Shown here piece after piece: positions 34,854 to 43,873 of a DNA stretch of 49,825 nt (its first letter is position 1; each line of letters opens with the position of its first letter). The notes below the pieces were generated by a model, which had not been told where the DNA came from, did no database searches, and saw nothing but the letters and a program-made list of their open reading frames with translations. The translations under genes and the position numbers were made by a program. The DNA is from an uncultured Lachnospiraceae bacterium (GTDB lineage Bacteria; Bacillota; Clostridia; Lachnospirales; Lachnospiraceae). The stretch spans positions 1 to 49,825 of the forward strand of contig CANRJF010000007.1 of the NCBI GenBank assembly GCA_947630855.1, given 5' to 3'.

Positions 34854-36728
34854 ATGAAATCATTTAATATAGACAGAAAATTATGGATACGTCGTATATT
34901 TTTAATGTGCTATGATATCTGCGCCGTCTTTGCAGCCAGTATGTTAGCGCTTTTGCTGCGCTTTGATTTTTCATTTTATGCAATACCGGAACATTTTGTG
35001 GAAAATGTGTGGAAGGCTTTTCCCGCAATGGCGGTGATTACATTGCTGGTATTCTGGATGTTCCGGCTGTATTCCAGCATCTGGAGTTTTGCCGGCGCCA
35101 TAGAAACCATGTATGTATTTTCCGGGTGTGTCATTGTATCTCTGTTAAATATGGTTCTTATGCTTTTGTCCCACCCTGAGACAGGCTATCCCGTGCCCCG
35201 GAGTTACTATGTAATGTTTGGCGTATGCCTGCTTGGCATGGTGTTTGTCAGCCGTTATATGTACCGGGGGTTACGTGCCCTGCGGAATATGAAAAGGGAC
35301 GCCCGGTATACAAGGAACGTGCTGATTATAGGCGCCGGGGAAGCAGGAGATGCATTAATCAAAGAAATCAATAACAGCCGGTACTTAAAAAAGCGGGTAG
35401 TGGGCGTGATTGATGATAATCCGGGGAAAAAGGGAAGATTTATCCACGGAGTGAAGATTGTGGGAAACAGGGAAGACATTATTGAAAAATGTGAAGAACT
35501 TCATGTGCATGAGATTATGATTGCCATGCCTTCCGTATCTGCCAAAAAGAAAAAAGACATTCTGGATATCTGCAAGCAGACAGGATGTGAGTTAAAGAGC
35601 TTGCCGGGCATGTACCAATTGGTAAACGGAGATGTGAGCATCAGCAAGTTAAAAGATGTGGATGTAAACGATTTGCTGGGCAGGGAGCCTGTTTCCGTTG
35701 ATTTGGATTCCATTATGGGGTATGTGCGGAATAAAACCATTATGGTTACAGGCGGAGGAGGCTCTATCGGCAGTGAACTCTGCCGTCAGATTGCCAGCCA
35801 TCAGCCCAAAAAGCTGCTGATTGTGGATATTTACGAAAATTCTACCTATGATATCCAAAACGAACTGAAAGCAAAATATCCCCAATTGGATTTGACGGTA
35901 TTGATAGCTTCCGTGCGGAATACAAACCGTATGAATTATATTTTTAAAACATATCAGCCGGATATTGTGTACCATGCGGCGGCACATAAGCATGTGCCTT
36001 TAATGGAGGATAGTCCCAACGAGGCAATTAAAAATAATGTGATTGGAACCTGGAAGATGGTGGAGGCGGCAAACCGGTTTCATGTAAAGCGGTTTGTCAT
36101 GATTTCCACAGACAAAGCGGTGAATCCCACCAATATTATGGGGGCAAGCAAACGCATCTGTGAAATGATTATCCAGACATATAACAGGCGTTCCGATACA
36201 GAGTATGTGGCAGTACGCTTTGGAAATGTGTTAGGCAGTAACGGAAGCGTGATTCCCCTGTTTAAAAAACAGATTGAAAGGGGAGGGCCTGTGACGGTGA
36301 CGGACCCCAATATTATCCGGTATTTTATGACAATTCCCGAGGCTGTTTCCCTGGTATTGCAGGCCGGAGCCTATGCCAAGGGAGGGGAAATTTTTGTGCT
36401 GGATATGGGTGAGCCGGTAAAAATTCTGGATTTGGCAAAAAACCTGATTCTTTTGTCAGGGCATAAACCGGATGATGATATTCCCATTGTGTTTACGGGC
36501 TTACGCCCCGGTGAAAAGCTGTATGAGGAAATGCTTATGGACGAAGAGGGAATGTCAAGTACGGCCAACAAAATGATTCATATCGGCAGGCCCATTGAGA
36601 TGGACGAAGAAAAGTTTTTGGAACAACTGGAAGAATTAAAAGAGTATGTGGTCACGGAGCCTTCTGATATCCGGGAATGGGTAAAGCGGATTGTGCCCAC
36701 ATATCATCCTGAACTGGGAGCGAAATAG
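34854..36728 (+). CDS. Membrane-bound nucleotide-sugar 4,6-dehydratase (FlaA1/WbpM/CapD-like)
   Basis: 624 residues: about four N-terminal membrane spans, a first Rossmann domain (LIIGAGEAGDALI) and a second, catalytic SDR domain (VTGGGGSIGSELCRQI, STDKAVNPTNIMGASKR, where Met replaces the usual SDR Tyr as in this family). Such enzymes convert UDP-GlcNAc to the 4-keto-6-deoxy sugar, the start of QuiNAc, FucNAc or bacillosamine synthesis. Position ahead of a short initiating transferase and a reductase supports a 6-deoxy-HexNAc module. Confidence 0.9.
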   Translation: MKSFNIDRKLWIRRIFLMCYDICAVFAASMLALLLRFDFSFYAIPEHFVENVWKAFPAMAVITLLVFWMFRLYSSIWSFAGAIETMYVFSGCVIVSLLNMVLMLLSHPETGYPVPRSYYVMFGVCLLGMVFVSRYMYRGLRALRNMKRDARYTRNVLIIGAGEAGDALIKEINNSRYLKKRVVGVIDDNPGKKGRFIHGVKIVGNREDIIEKCEELHVHEIMIAMPSVSAKKKKDILDICKQTGCELKSLPGMYQLVNGDVSISKLKDVDVNDLLGREPVSVDLDSIMGYVRNKTIMVTGGGGSIGSELCRQIASHQPKKLLIVDIYENSTYDIQNELKAKYPQLDLTVLIASVRNTNRMNYIFKTYQPDIVYHAAAHKHVPLMEDSPNEAIKNNVIGTWKMVEAANRFHVKRFVMISTDKAVNPTNIMGASKRICEMIIQTYNRRSDTEYVAVRFGNVLGSNGSVIPLFKKQIERGGPVTVTDPNIIRYFMTIPEAVSLVLQAGAYAKGGEIFVLDMGEPVKILDLAKNLILLSGHKPDDDIPIVFTGLRPGEKLYEEMLMDEEGMSSTANKMIHIGRPIEMDEEKFLEQLEELKEYVVTEPSDIREWVKRIVPTYHPELGAK

Positions 36729-36740
36729 GGAGGTTGTCCG

Positions 36741-37388
36741 ATGAAAAAACGGTTGACGAAAAGACAGATTTTTTATACAAAAGTAAAACGGGTGCTGGAT
36801 TTTATCATGAGTCTGGGGGCATGTGTGGTTTTATCTCCTGTGCTTTTGCTTTTATGCATTGCCATAAAAGCAGACAGCAGGGGGCCTGTTTTATTTAAAC
36901 AGAAAAGAGTGGGCATTCATAAAACATATTTTCCTATTTATAAATTCCGTACCATGCGCATGGATACGCCAAAGGATATGCCTACCCATTTGCTTAAAAA
37001 CCCAGAACAGTATATTACAAGGATGGGGCGTTTCCTGAGAAAATCTTCTCTGGACGAACTGCCCCAGCTTTTTAATATTTTAAAAGGTGATATGAGTTTT
37101 GTAGGGCCAAGGCCGGCGTTGTGGAATCAGGATGATTTGGTGGCGGAGCGGGAAAAATACGGCGCCAATGATGTGCTTCCCGGGCTTACCGGCTGGGCGC
37201 AGATAAACGGCAGAGATGAACTGGAAATTCCGGTAAAGGCAAAGCTGGACGGGGAGTATGTAAGGCGAATGGGTTTTTTGTTTGACGTGAGATGCTTTCT
37301 GGGAACTTTTTCCTCTGTGCTTCGGGCGGACGGAGTTGTGGAAGGCGGAACCGGGGAGATGAGGAAGAAGGGTAAGGGAGAAAAGTAA
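36741..37388 (+). CDS. Short initiating sugar-phosphate transferase (PglC/EpsL-like)
   Basis: 215 residues: one re-entrant hydrophobic segment (about 20-40) and the sugar transferase domain with GPVLFKQKRVG, YKFRTM, SSLDELPQLFN, GDMSFVGPRP and LTGWAQINGRD. It lacks the N-terminal membrane domain of the enzyme at 8846. It attaches a HexNAc-type sugar-1-phosphate to undecaprenyl phosphate; next to a WbpM-like dehydratase a 6-deoxy-HexNAc is likely. ATG with GGGAGG about eight bases upstream. Confidence 0.9.
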   Translation: MKKRLTKRQIFYTKVKRVLDFIMSLGACVVLSPVLLLLCIAIKADSRGPVLFKQKRVGIHKTYFPIYKFRTMRMDTPKDMPTHLLKNPEQYITRMGRFLRKSSLDELPQLFNILKGDMSFVGPRPALWNQDDLVAEREKYGANDVLPGLTGWAQINGRDELEIPVKAKLDGEYVRRMGFLFDVRCFLGTFSSVLRADGVVEGGTGEMRKKGKGEK

Positions 37389-37390
37389 TT

Positions 37391-38710
37391 ATGAATGGTA
37401 AGGCGGAAACTCTTCATCAAATGCAGGACGCATTTAATTCACAACCATTGATGACCAGCAGGGAATTGGAAGAATTTTATTTAAATACAGCAGCGGCAAG
37501 AACAGGGGACAGATATTCTGATTTTGTGGAAAATTTTGCATTGCAGTTGGAAGACTGCCAGGAGGTGTATCTTCATAAATTGTTTATCGGACATCCCGGA
37601 TGCGGAAAAACTACGGAATTGTATCAGCTTTTACAAAGGGTGAAAAAGGCTGATTTCTTTGCATGTATCGGGAGATGCGATTTGGAATTGGATTTAGTGG
37701 ACATTGCGTATACAGACGTTCTCTTTTTCCTTTTGGATTTGTTAATCAGAACGGCAAGTGAGCTGGGGATGGAACTGGATGAAAATTTAGTGGAAGAAAT
37801 TTATGCTTACTGGGAAGAAGAAATTGAAATGACAGAGGTTGTATCCAGCCAGGCCCAGATAGAGGCACAGAGTAGTGCAAAAGCAGGACTGCCGGGACTT
37901 TTAGAGTTGATGGCACAGATTAAAGGAGTTATCAAAAACAGTTCAGATTCCCGGACACAGATTAGAAGAAGGATTATTCCTAAAAGCAGTGAGCTTATCA
38001 GAAAAATTGAAGAAGTTATAGAAAATATTTCTTTTCAATGCGAAAAAAAGAATATGAAGAAAATACCGCTGGTTATTTTGGATGGATTAGACAGGGTTCC
38101 GCTGGATAGGGCAAAAAAGATTTTTCGGGACAATGGCTCTGCTTTTCGGGCCTTGCCTGTACATTTAGTCACCACTTTTCCCATTGCTTTAACCTATACG
38201 CAAGAGTACAGCGATATTTTGAATTATTTTCCAAACCCTTCCAAGCTTCCCATGATAAAACTTCGGAATTGGAAACAGGGGTATTATGAAGCAGGGTATG
38301 AGGAAGGAAAAAATACCATGCGGCAGATTATCGCAAAACGGGCGGAACTTTCTCTTTTCGAAGCAGATGCCCTTGAGGAATTGATTGATAAAACAGGCGG
38401 GTATATCAGGGATTTGTTTCGGTGTATTTCAAATGCGGCTATCCGTGCTCAGCGGAGAGGGGCGCCTGCCATTTCAAAAGAAGATGTAACAGTGGTATTA
38501 AATGAACTGGAATCTGATATTAACAGCAGATATTCAGATGTAGATATACCGGAATTGAAAAAAATATATGAGGGAGAAAAGTTTTTATCTTCTTCGGAGA
38601 GCATTACAAGGCTTTTACAGGCTTGTGCCGTGTTGGAATATAACGGGAAACGCTGGTGCGATTTGCATCCTCTGGTGGAAAAATGGTTAAAAGAGTGCAA
38701 TAAGCTTTAA
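37391..38710 (+). CDS. P-loop ATPase (AAA/STAND-like) of unknown function
   Basis: 439 residues. Walker A GHPGCGKTT at 67-75, Walker B IPLVILDGLDR at about 225-235 with D231/D234, a sensor-like HLVTTFPIAL, and a helical C-terminal region with a winged-helix-like end (LLQACAVLEYNGKRWCDLHPLVEKWL). Not a glycan enzyme. It starts two nt after the sugar transferase stop, with GGGAG ten bases upstream. It is 20 nt from a TPR/STAND-like partner, an arrangement seen in bacterial conflict and signalling ATPase pairs. Function is unknown. Confidence 0.75.
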   Translation: MNGKAETLHQMQDAFNSQPLMTSRELEEFYLNTAAARTGDRYSDFVENFALQLEDCQEVYLHKLFIGHPGCGKTTELYQLLQRVKKADFFACIGRCDLELDLVDIAYTDVLFFLLDLLIRTASELGMELDENLVEEIYAYWEEEIEMTEVVSSQAQIEAQSSAKAGLPGLLELMAQIKGVIKNSSDSRTQIRRRIIPKSSELIRKIEEVIENISFQCEKKNMKKIPLVILDGLDRVPLDRAKKIFRDNGSAFRALPVHLVTTFPIALTYTQEYSDILNYFPNPSKLPMIKLRNWKQGYYEAGYEEGKNTMRQIIAKRAELSLFEADALEELIDKTGGYIRDLFRCISNAAIRAQRRGAPAISKEDVTVVLNELESDINSRYSDVDIPELKKIYEGEKFLSSSESITRLLQACAVLEYNGKRWCDLHPLVEKWLKECNKL

Positions 38711-38730
38711 TATATGGGAGGTATGTTTTC

Positions 38731-40149
38731 GTGATGGATATTCAGAAAGAAGACAGGGAACAAATAGAAATGATGAAGATAGCCATCAGGAACATATCTT
38801 CCGGAATGTGTCTTTACAAGGCCAACGCTGCCCGGCAGACAGAGATTGCGGAACAAATAAAAAGTGAGGTACAAAAACAGTGTTGTATTCTGAACATGGA
38901 AGCGCTTCCCGAAAGTGAGTATCCAAATGAAATGGGGAAGCTGAAAGCGCTGCTTAAAGGGCATGAGGATGCCCAGGTGGTGTTTTTGTGTAATCTGCAG
39001 TTATGCGGGGAAAAATTAGGGGAAAAATTCTTCCAGAATTTTAATTATATGCGGGACCAGATGTTTGCCATGAACAAAATCTGGATTTTTGGGGTAACAT
39101 ATTATACGGCATCTTTGTTAAACAGATATGCCAGGGATTTGTATTCCTGCATTATGAATCATTTTGAATTTTATAACGAAGATATAGAATATCTGGCACA
39201 TTTTGAGGATATCAGGTATCCTTCCGGAGATTTGACGGCAGGAGATAAAAAATTGCGGGAATATAAAATAAAAATCGGATGCGAAGAACTTTCCCGGATT
39301 GATGACAGCCAGATATTTGATGTGATAAAATTATGGAACAGGCTGTACAGATACTGTGATACAGATATAAAAGAGTGGGTCAGGAAGCTGCTTTTTCAGG
39401 AAGAAATGCTGTGCCGGAAGAAAACTTTTTCTTTTCAGGAGTATTTTTTCTGGATGGAGATGACCAGGGCATGGATGCATGTGGAGGAATATTCCAGGGC
39501 GCTTGATATGCTGCAGTTTATAAAAAGAGAGGCAGAAAACAGGCTGGTCAGTCAGGGACCGGAACTTGTGGAGATAAGCAGCCTGCAGGGAGAAATCCTG
39601 CATTTGATGCATCAATACGAGGAGGCAGAAAAAAGTGTTCAAAAGGCTTTATCTCTGCTTTTGGACAGAGAAGGAGAGTTTGGCTTTGAAACAATATATG
39701 CTAATGATATTCTTGCAAAGATATGGTCGGCTGCAAAACAATATGGGAAAGCGGTAGGGCTGTATGAGAAAATAATATGTGATACAATAAAATATTTTGA
39801 TGAGAAGTGTGGTTTTTTAGCAGGGCTTTGGAATAATTTGGGAGCGGTATATATCTGTATGAGGCAAAATGAAAGGGCGGCAGATTGTTTTTTAAAGGCG
39901 GCCAATATTTGGTCTGAGAATGAGGAGGGTAGAATCATGGAGGCAGAAGAAATGGAAAAACTGGGAATTCTATTGGGAGAAGAAGGGGATGTGCCCACAG
40001 CATATGAGTATCTTGTGCAGGCGAAAGATATATGCCTGAATATGGAAATCACCAGTCGGGATGAAAAGCATTTGCAGCAGCTTAGTGACAGGATTATGGC
40101 GTATGCTGACAGGATAGGGAAATTGCAGGAAGAAAAGAGGCAGGGATGA
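38731..40149 (+). CDS. TPR-repeat protein with inactive-STAND-like N-terminal domain
   Basis: 472 residues. The N-terminal ~170 hold an alpha/beta region without an intact P-loop whose FQNFNYMRDQMFAMNKIWIF and RYARDLYSCIMNHFEF segments resemble the substrate-sensing ATPase-like domain preceding TPRs in STAND-type proteins. Residues ~230-460 contain tetratricopeptide-like pairs (EEYSRALDML, HQYEEAEKSVQKAL, KQYGKAVGLYEKI, RQNERAADCFLKAA). GTG 38731 has GGGAGG nine bases upstream; ATG 38734 is the alternative. Stop overlaps the next gene by 4 nt. Probably acts with the preceding ATPase. Confidence 0.7.
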   Translation: MMDIQKEDREQIEMMKIAIRNISSGMCLYKANAARQTEIAEQIKSEVQKQCCILNMEALPESEYPNEMGKLKALLKGHEDAQVVFLCNLQLCGEKLGEKFFQNFNYMRDQMFAMNKIWIFGVTYYTASLLNRYARDLYSCIMNHFEFYNEDIEYLAHFEDIRYPSGDLTAGDKKLREYKIKIGCEELSRIDDSQIFDVIKLWNRLYRYCDTDIKEWVRKLLFQEEMLCRKKTFSFQEYFFWMEMTRAWMHVEEYSRALDMLQFIKREAENRLVSQGPELVEISSLQGEILHLMHQYEEAEKSVQKALSLLLDREGEFGFETIYANDILAKIWSAAKQYGKAVGLYEKIICDTIKYFDEKCGFLAGLWNNLGAVYICMRQNERAADCFLKAANIWSENEEGRIMEAEEMEKLGILLGEEGDVPTAYEYLVQAKDICLNMEITSRDEKHLQQLSDRIMAYADRIGKLQEEKRQG

Positions 40150-41003
40150 AAAAGAAAGTTTTGATTACCGGGGAGCATAGCTATATTGGGGCATCACTGC
40201 AGGAATACATTCAGAAGAAGAATCTGGATTGGCAGGTGGAAGCGGTTAGTGTACGAGATGAAAAATGGAGAGAAATTGACTATAAAAAATATCAGGTAAT
40301 CATACATTTAGCGGCGGTCGTGCATCAAAAAGAACAGGCAGGCATGCGTAATTTGTACAAAGAGATAAATGCAGATTTGCCTGTGAAACTTGCAAGGGAG
40401 GCAAAGAAATGCGGTGTCCGGCAATTTGTTTTTTTGAGCACAATGGCGGTTTACGGTGACAAAACTTCAAATATCAGAAAGAATACTAAATTACAGCCTG
40501 CCACTATGTATGGGAAAGCAAAGATGAGCGCTGAAAAAAGGTTAAAAGCATTTGCAGATTCTGCTTTTTGCGTTATCATTTTAAGGCCGCCTATGGTGTA
40601 TGGCAGAAAATGCCCGGGCAATTACAAAAGACTTGCTTCAATGGCTTTAAGGCTTCCGATTCTGCCTAAAGTAGATAATAAGCGGAGCATGATTTATATT
40701 GATAATCTCTGTGCCTGTATCTGCAATGAAATAGAAATGGCAGACGAATCTTATAAAATTGTGTGTCCTCAGAATGCCGAGTATGTAAATACCATAGAGT
40801 TGATGAAAGAGATACGTAAAGTTCATGGGAAAAAAACATGGGTGGTTCCCTTTGGAAGTAAGGTTATAGGCATTCTTGCTGACAGATTTTCAATTTTCCA
40901 AAAAGTGTTTGGTAATTTAGTATATGAAAAATCAGAAGAGGATGCAGAGTATCAGGTTGTGGGGTTTGCGGAATCGGTGAGAAGGACGGAACAAGTGGAG
41001 TGA
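40146..41003 (+). CDS. NAD-dependent nucleotide-sugar reductase/epimerase (WbpV-like SDR)
   Basis: 285 residues. Rossmann motif TGEHSYIG at 8-15, IIHLAAVVH, FLSTMAVYGD and YGKAK with the Tyr/Lys pair. The layout fits extended SDRs that reduce or epimerise UDP-4-keto-6-deoxy-HexNAc after FlaA1/WbpM-type dehydration. Start ATG lies within the stop of the TPR gene (ATGA), so translation is probably coupled even though the upstream pair is functionally unrelated. Exact product, QuiNAc or FucNAc, cannot be told. Confidence 0.8.
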   Translation: MKKKVLITGEHSYIGASLQEYIQKKNLDWQVEAVSVRDEKWREIDYKKYQVIIHLAAVVHQKEQAGMRNLYKEINADLPVKLAREAKKCGVRQFVFLSTMAVYGDKTSNIRKNTKLQPATMYGKAKMSAEKRLKAFADSAFCVIILRPPMVYGRKCPGNYKRLASMALRLPILPKVDNKRSMIYIDNLCACICNEIEMADESYKIVCPQNAEYVNTIELMKEIRKVHGKKTWVVPFGSKVIGILADRFSIFQKVFGNLVYEKSEEDAEYQVVGFAESVRRTEQVE

Positions 41004-41028
41004 TAAATGAATGGAGAATTTTAACTAA

Positions 41029-42168
41029 ATGAAAAAGTTAAAGGTATTACAGGTAAATAAATTGTATTATCCCTTTACCGGCGGAGTAGAGCGTGTTGTG
41101 CAGCAGATTGCAGAAGGATTAAAGGACAAGACGAACATGGAAGTCTTGGTCTGCAGTGAAAAAAAGAATTCTGTATCAGAAACTATAAACGGCGTAAAAG
41201 TGCATCGTTCAGGAAGTTTTTGTATGATAGGCAATATGCCGGTATCTTTAAAATTCATATTTGATTTGCGTAAAATGGCAAAAGACGCAGATATTATACA
41301 GTTTCACATGCCTTTTCCCATAGGAGACCTGGCAGGTCTTTTATCCGGTTATAAAGGGAAAATTGTGGTATGGTGGCACAGTGATATTGTTCGTCAAAAG
41401 AAAATGATGTTATTATATAAGCCTGTGATGAAGATGTTTTTGAGACGGGCAGATGCAATCATTGTTGCAACCCAGGGGCATATTGACGGTTCCGCTTATT
41501 TAAAGCCTTACAGGGATAAATGTGTGATTATTCCTTTTGGTGTGGATTCTGACATAGAAAAGAAAGCAGATGAATGGTTTAAAAAAGGAGAAAACAGGTT
41601 AGAGGAAAATAAGGATAAGCCTGTAACATTTCTGTTTGTAGGAAGATTTGTGTATTATAAGGGGTGCAAAGTACTTTTAGAGGCATTTCGGAAAGTGAAA
41701 AATGCCAGATTGATTATGATTGGCAGTGGCATTATGGAGAAAGAGCTGAAAGAACTTGCCGTTTCTTTTCATATTGAGGACAGGGTTTCCTTTCCTGGAA
41801 ATGTCAGTGACGAGGAGCTGGAAAAATATTTTGCCGGATGTGATGTATTTGTCCTGCCATCCATAGTGCGGAGCGAGGCATTTGGCCTGGTTCAGATAGA
41901 GGCAATGGTTTATGGCAAGCCAGTTATCAACACAAACCTTCCCAGCGGAGTGCCTTATGTCAGTATCCATAAGGAGACAGGACTGACCGTAGAACCTGAG
42001 AATGCAGAAGAACTTGCAAAAGCTATGCAGTGGATGACAGAACATCCAGAGGAACGTCTGGAAATGGGAAAACGGGCAAGATTGAGAGTAAAAGAGAAAT
42101 ATCAGTTGAGCGGAATGCTTAAGAATGTCCTGGATTTGTACAAAAGGTTGAAATATCAGCAGAAATAA
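41029..42168 (+). CDS. Glycosyltransferase family 4
   Basis: 379 residues, GT-B. N-terminal VLQVNKLYYPFTGGVERVVQQIA is the typical acceptor-domain start; C-terminal FVGRFVYYKGCKVLLEAF, FPGNVSDEELEKYF and SEAFGLVQIEAMVYGKPVINT form the donor site. Likely adds the second sugar after the initiating 6-deoxy-HexNAc by position. The last codons contain a strong promoter (42148-42176). Confidence 0.9.
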   Translation: MKKLKVLQVNKLYYPFTGGVERVVQQIAEGLKDKTNMEVLVCSEKKNSVSETINGVKVHRSGSFCMIGNMPVSLKFIFDLRKMAKDADIIQFHMPFPIGDLAGLLSGYKGKIVVWWHSDIVRQKKMMLLYKPVMKMFLRRADAIIVATQGHIDGSAYLKPYRDKCVIIPFGVDSDIEKKADEWFKKGENRLEENKDKPVTFLFVGRFVYYKGCKVLLEAFRKVKNARLIMIGSGIMEKELKELAVSFHIEDRVSFPGNVSDEELEKYFAGCDVFVLPSIVRSEAFGLVQIEAMVYGKPVINTNLPSGVPYVSIHKETGLTVEPENAEELAKAMQWMTEHPEERLEMGKRARLRVKEKYQLSGMLKNVLDLYKRLKYQQK

Positions 42169-42176
42169 GATATAAT
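42148..42176 (+). promoter_or_regulatory. Strong promoter candidate before the AAA/PDDEXK gene
   Basis: TTGAAA at 42148-42153, 17-bp spacer, TATAAT at 42171-42176, overlapping the 3' end of the GT4 gene. It lies just upstream of the 29-bp repeat, left copy. Confidence 0.65.
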
Positions 42177-42178
42177 AC

Positions 42179-42207
42179 ACTAATTAGTTGTTTTGGAGAA
42201 AATCTAT
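42179..42207 (+). repeat. 29-bp direct repeat, left copy
   Basis: Identical over 29 bases to 43845-43873; it begins ACTAATTAGTTG and ends AAAATCTAT. Both copies are preceded by TATAATA with a single extra base in the left copy. The left copy is followed by AATTAAAG, so the ATG that the right copy leads into is absent here. Confidence 0.9.
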
Positions 42208-42234
42208 AATTAAAGCAGGAAGGGAGGCAGACAG

Positions 42235-43842
42235 ATGGGCAAGTATTTAAATCCGGGAAACCTTGGCTTTCAAAGCGCTTTAAATTCACAGATTTATGTG
42301 GATAAGACAGGGCTGATTGAAAAGATGAACCATTTAATCGGAACAGAACAGAGATGGGTATGTTTCAGCCGTGCCAGGCGTTTTGGGAAAACTATGGCAG
42401 AAAAAATGCTTGCGGCATACTATGACAGAAGCTGCGATTCCAGGCAGCAGTTTCAGGGGCTAGCCATAGAAAAATCGGAAACTTTTAAAAAGCATCTGAA
42501 CCAGTATGATGTGATATTCATTGACATGCAGGGGATGCGAGAGAGAGCATTGAATGAACAGCGTCATGGAATGAATACCAGTATTATAGAGTATCTCCAG
42601 AGAGAAGTGATTGCAGAATTAAGGGAAGCATTTGAAGATGCAGTAAAGGAGAACGAAATTTCCCTCCCAAATGCCATGGCAGATGTGTTTCAAAAGACAG
42701 GAAGGCAGTTTATCGTGCTGATTGATGAATGGGACTGCCTGTTCCGTGCGGATAAGGAGAACAGAACGCTGCAGGAGGAATATCTTGGATTCCTTCGGGC
42801 AATGTTTAAGGATGCCCAGTCAGAGCGTTTCATTTTACTGGCCTATATGACAGGGATACTTCCCATCAAAAAATACGGAACCCAGTCCGCCCTGAATAAT
42901 TTTAATGAATACACCATGGTGGCACCGGAGGAACTGGGGGAATATGTGGGATTTACCGAAGAAGAAGTGAAAAACCTCTGCAGTGAATACAGTGTGGATT
43001 TTGAGGAAATGAAGCACTGGTATGACGGATACTGCTTTGAAGGGGTGGGTCATGTGTATAATCCCAGATCCGTGGTTCGATCCATACAGTCTAAGTGGTT
43101 TGACAATTACTGGACATCAACAGAGACATATGAATCCCTGAAAAAATATATAGAAATGAATTATGAAGGGTTAAAGGACAGCATTGTATACCTGCTGGGG
43201 GGAAACAGGTGTAAAGTAGTAGCAAGAAGATTCCAAAATGACATGGTATCCATAAAAAGCAGGGATGACATTTTGACATTATTAGTACATCTTGGGTATT
43301 TGGCATATGACAGAAGGCGGCAGGAAGCATTTATCCCCAATATGGAAGTGGCAGATGAATTTCAGATTGCGGTGGAAGGGGAGTATTGGAAAGAAATTAC
43401 CACGGCGTTAGAAAAGTCCGAAGAACTGCTAGAGGCTACCTGGGAGATGGACGAAGAGGCAGTGGCGGCTTACATTGATGCGGTACACATGGACAGCACA
43501 TCAATTTTGAATTATAATAATGAAAATTCCTTAAGCTGTGTTTTGTCCTTAGCTTATTACAGTGCAAGAAAGGATTATACCATTGAAAGGGAGAAAGCCG
43601 GAGGGAAAGGTTTTGCCGATTTGGTGTTTTTGCCCAGGAGAGAATCGGATAAACCGGCGATGGTGATAGAGTTAAAATGGAATCAGTCTGCAAAAGGGGC
43701 TATTAGCCAGATAAAAGAAAAGCAGTATATCAAAGGTTTAAAAGACTACGAGGGGGGTGTCCTTTTAGTGGGAATCAACTACGATAAAGAGAGCAAAAAG
43801 CATAGCTGCCAGATTGAAACATTGGTAAAAATCAGGGTATAA
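42235..43842 (+). CDS. AAA-ATPase-like / PD-(D/E)XK nuclease fusion protein
   Basis: 535 residues. The N-terminal AAA-ATPase-like domain starts YVDKTGLIEKM and has a Walker A-like SRARRFGKTM at 45-54 and Walker B FIVLIDEWDCLF. The C-terminal nuclease-like domain has D462 (FADLVFLP) and E479-x-K481 (VIELKW). Such genes occur in many copies in Bacteroidetes and Clostridia with no settled function. ATG with GGGAGG seven bases upstream. The whole gene lies between perfect 29-bp direct repeats and separates two glycosyltransferase genes that would otherwise be adjacent. Confidence 0.9.
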   Translation: MGKYLNPGNLGFQSALNSQIYVDKTGLIEKMNHLIGTEQRWVCFSRARRFGKTMAEKMLAAYYDRSCDSRQQFQGLAIEKSETFKKHLNQYDVIFIDMQGMRERALNEQRHGMNTSIIEYLQREVIAELREAFEDAVKENEISLPNAMADVFQKTGRQFIVLIDEWDCLFRADKENRTLQEEYLGFLRAMFKDAQSERFILLAYMTGILPIKKYGTQSALNNFNEYTMVAPEELGEYVGFTEEEVKNLCSEYSVDFEEMKHWYDGYCFEGVGHVYNPRSVVRSIQSKWFDNYWTSTETYESLKKYIEMNYEGLKDSIVYLLGGNRCKVVARRFQNDMVSIKSRDDILTLLVHLGYLAYDRRRQEAFIPNMEVADEFQIAVEGEYWKEITTALEKSEELLEATWEMDEEAVAAYIDAVHMDSTSILNYNNENSLSCVLSLAYYSARKDYTIEREKAGGKGFADLVFLPRRESDKPAMVIELKWNQSAKGAISQIKEKQYIKGLKDYEGGVLLVGINYDKESKKHSCQIETLVKIRV

Positions 43843-43843
43843 T
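43814..43843 (+). promoter_or_regulatory. Promoter candidate before the GT4 at 43872
   Basis: TTGAAA at 43814-43819, 18-bp spacer, TATAAT at 43838-43843, overlapping the stop of the AAA/PDDEXK gene. It mirrors the promoter before the left repeat copy. Confidence 0.6.
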
Positions 43844-43844
43844 A

Positions 43845-43873
43845 ACTAATTAGTTGTTTTGGAGAAAATCTAT
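43845..43873 (+). repeat. 29-bp direct repeat, right copy
   Basis: Perfect match to 42179-42207. This copy contains the GGAG ribosome site (43861-43864) and the first two bases of the ATG of the next glycosyltransferase, so it is probably the original context. Confidence 0.9.

Noticed and set aside
37391-40149. Direct repeats around the ATPase/TPR pair like those around the AAA/PDDEXK gene
   Set aside because: The sequences around 37380-37395 and 40140-40160 were compared by eye and show no shared repeat.
42179-43873. The two 29-bp identical repeats as part of a CRISPR array
   Set aside because: Only two copies, separated by a 1.6-kb gene, with no spacers or cas genes.
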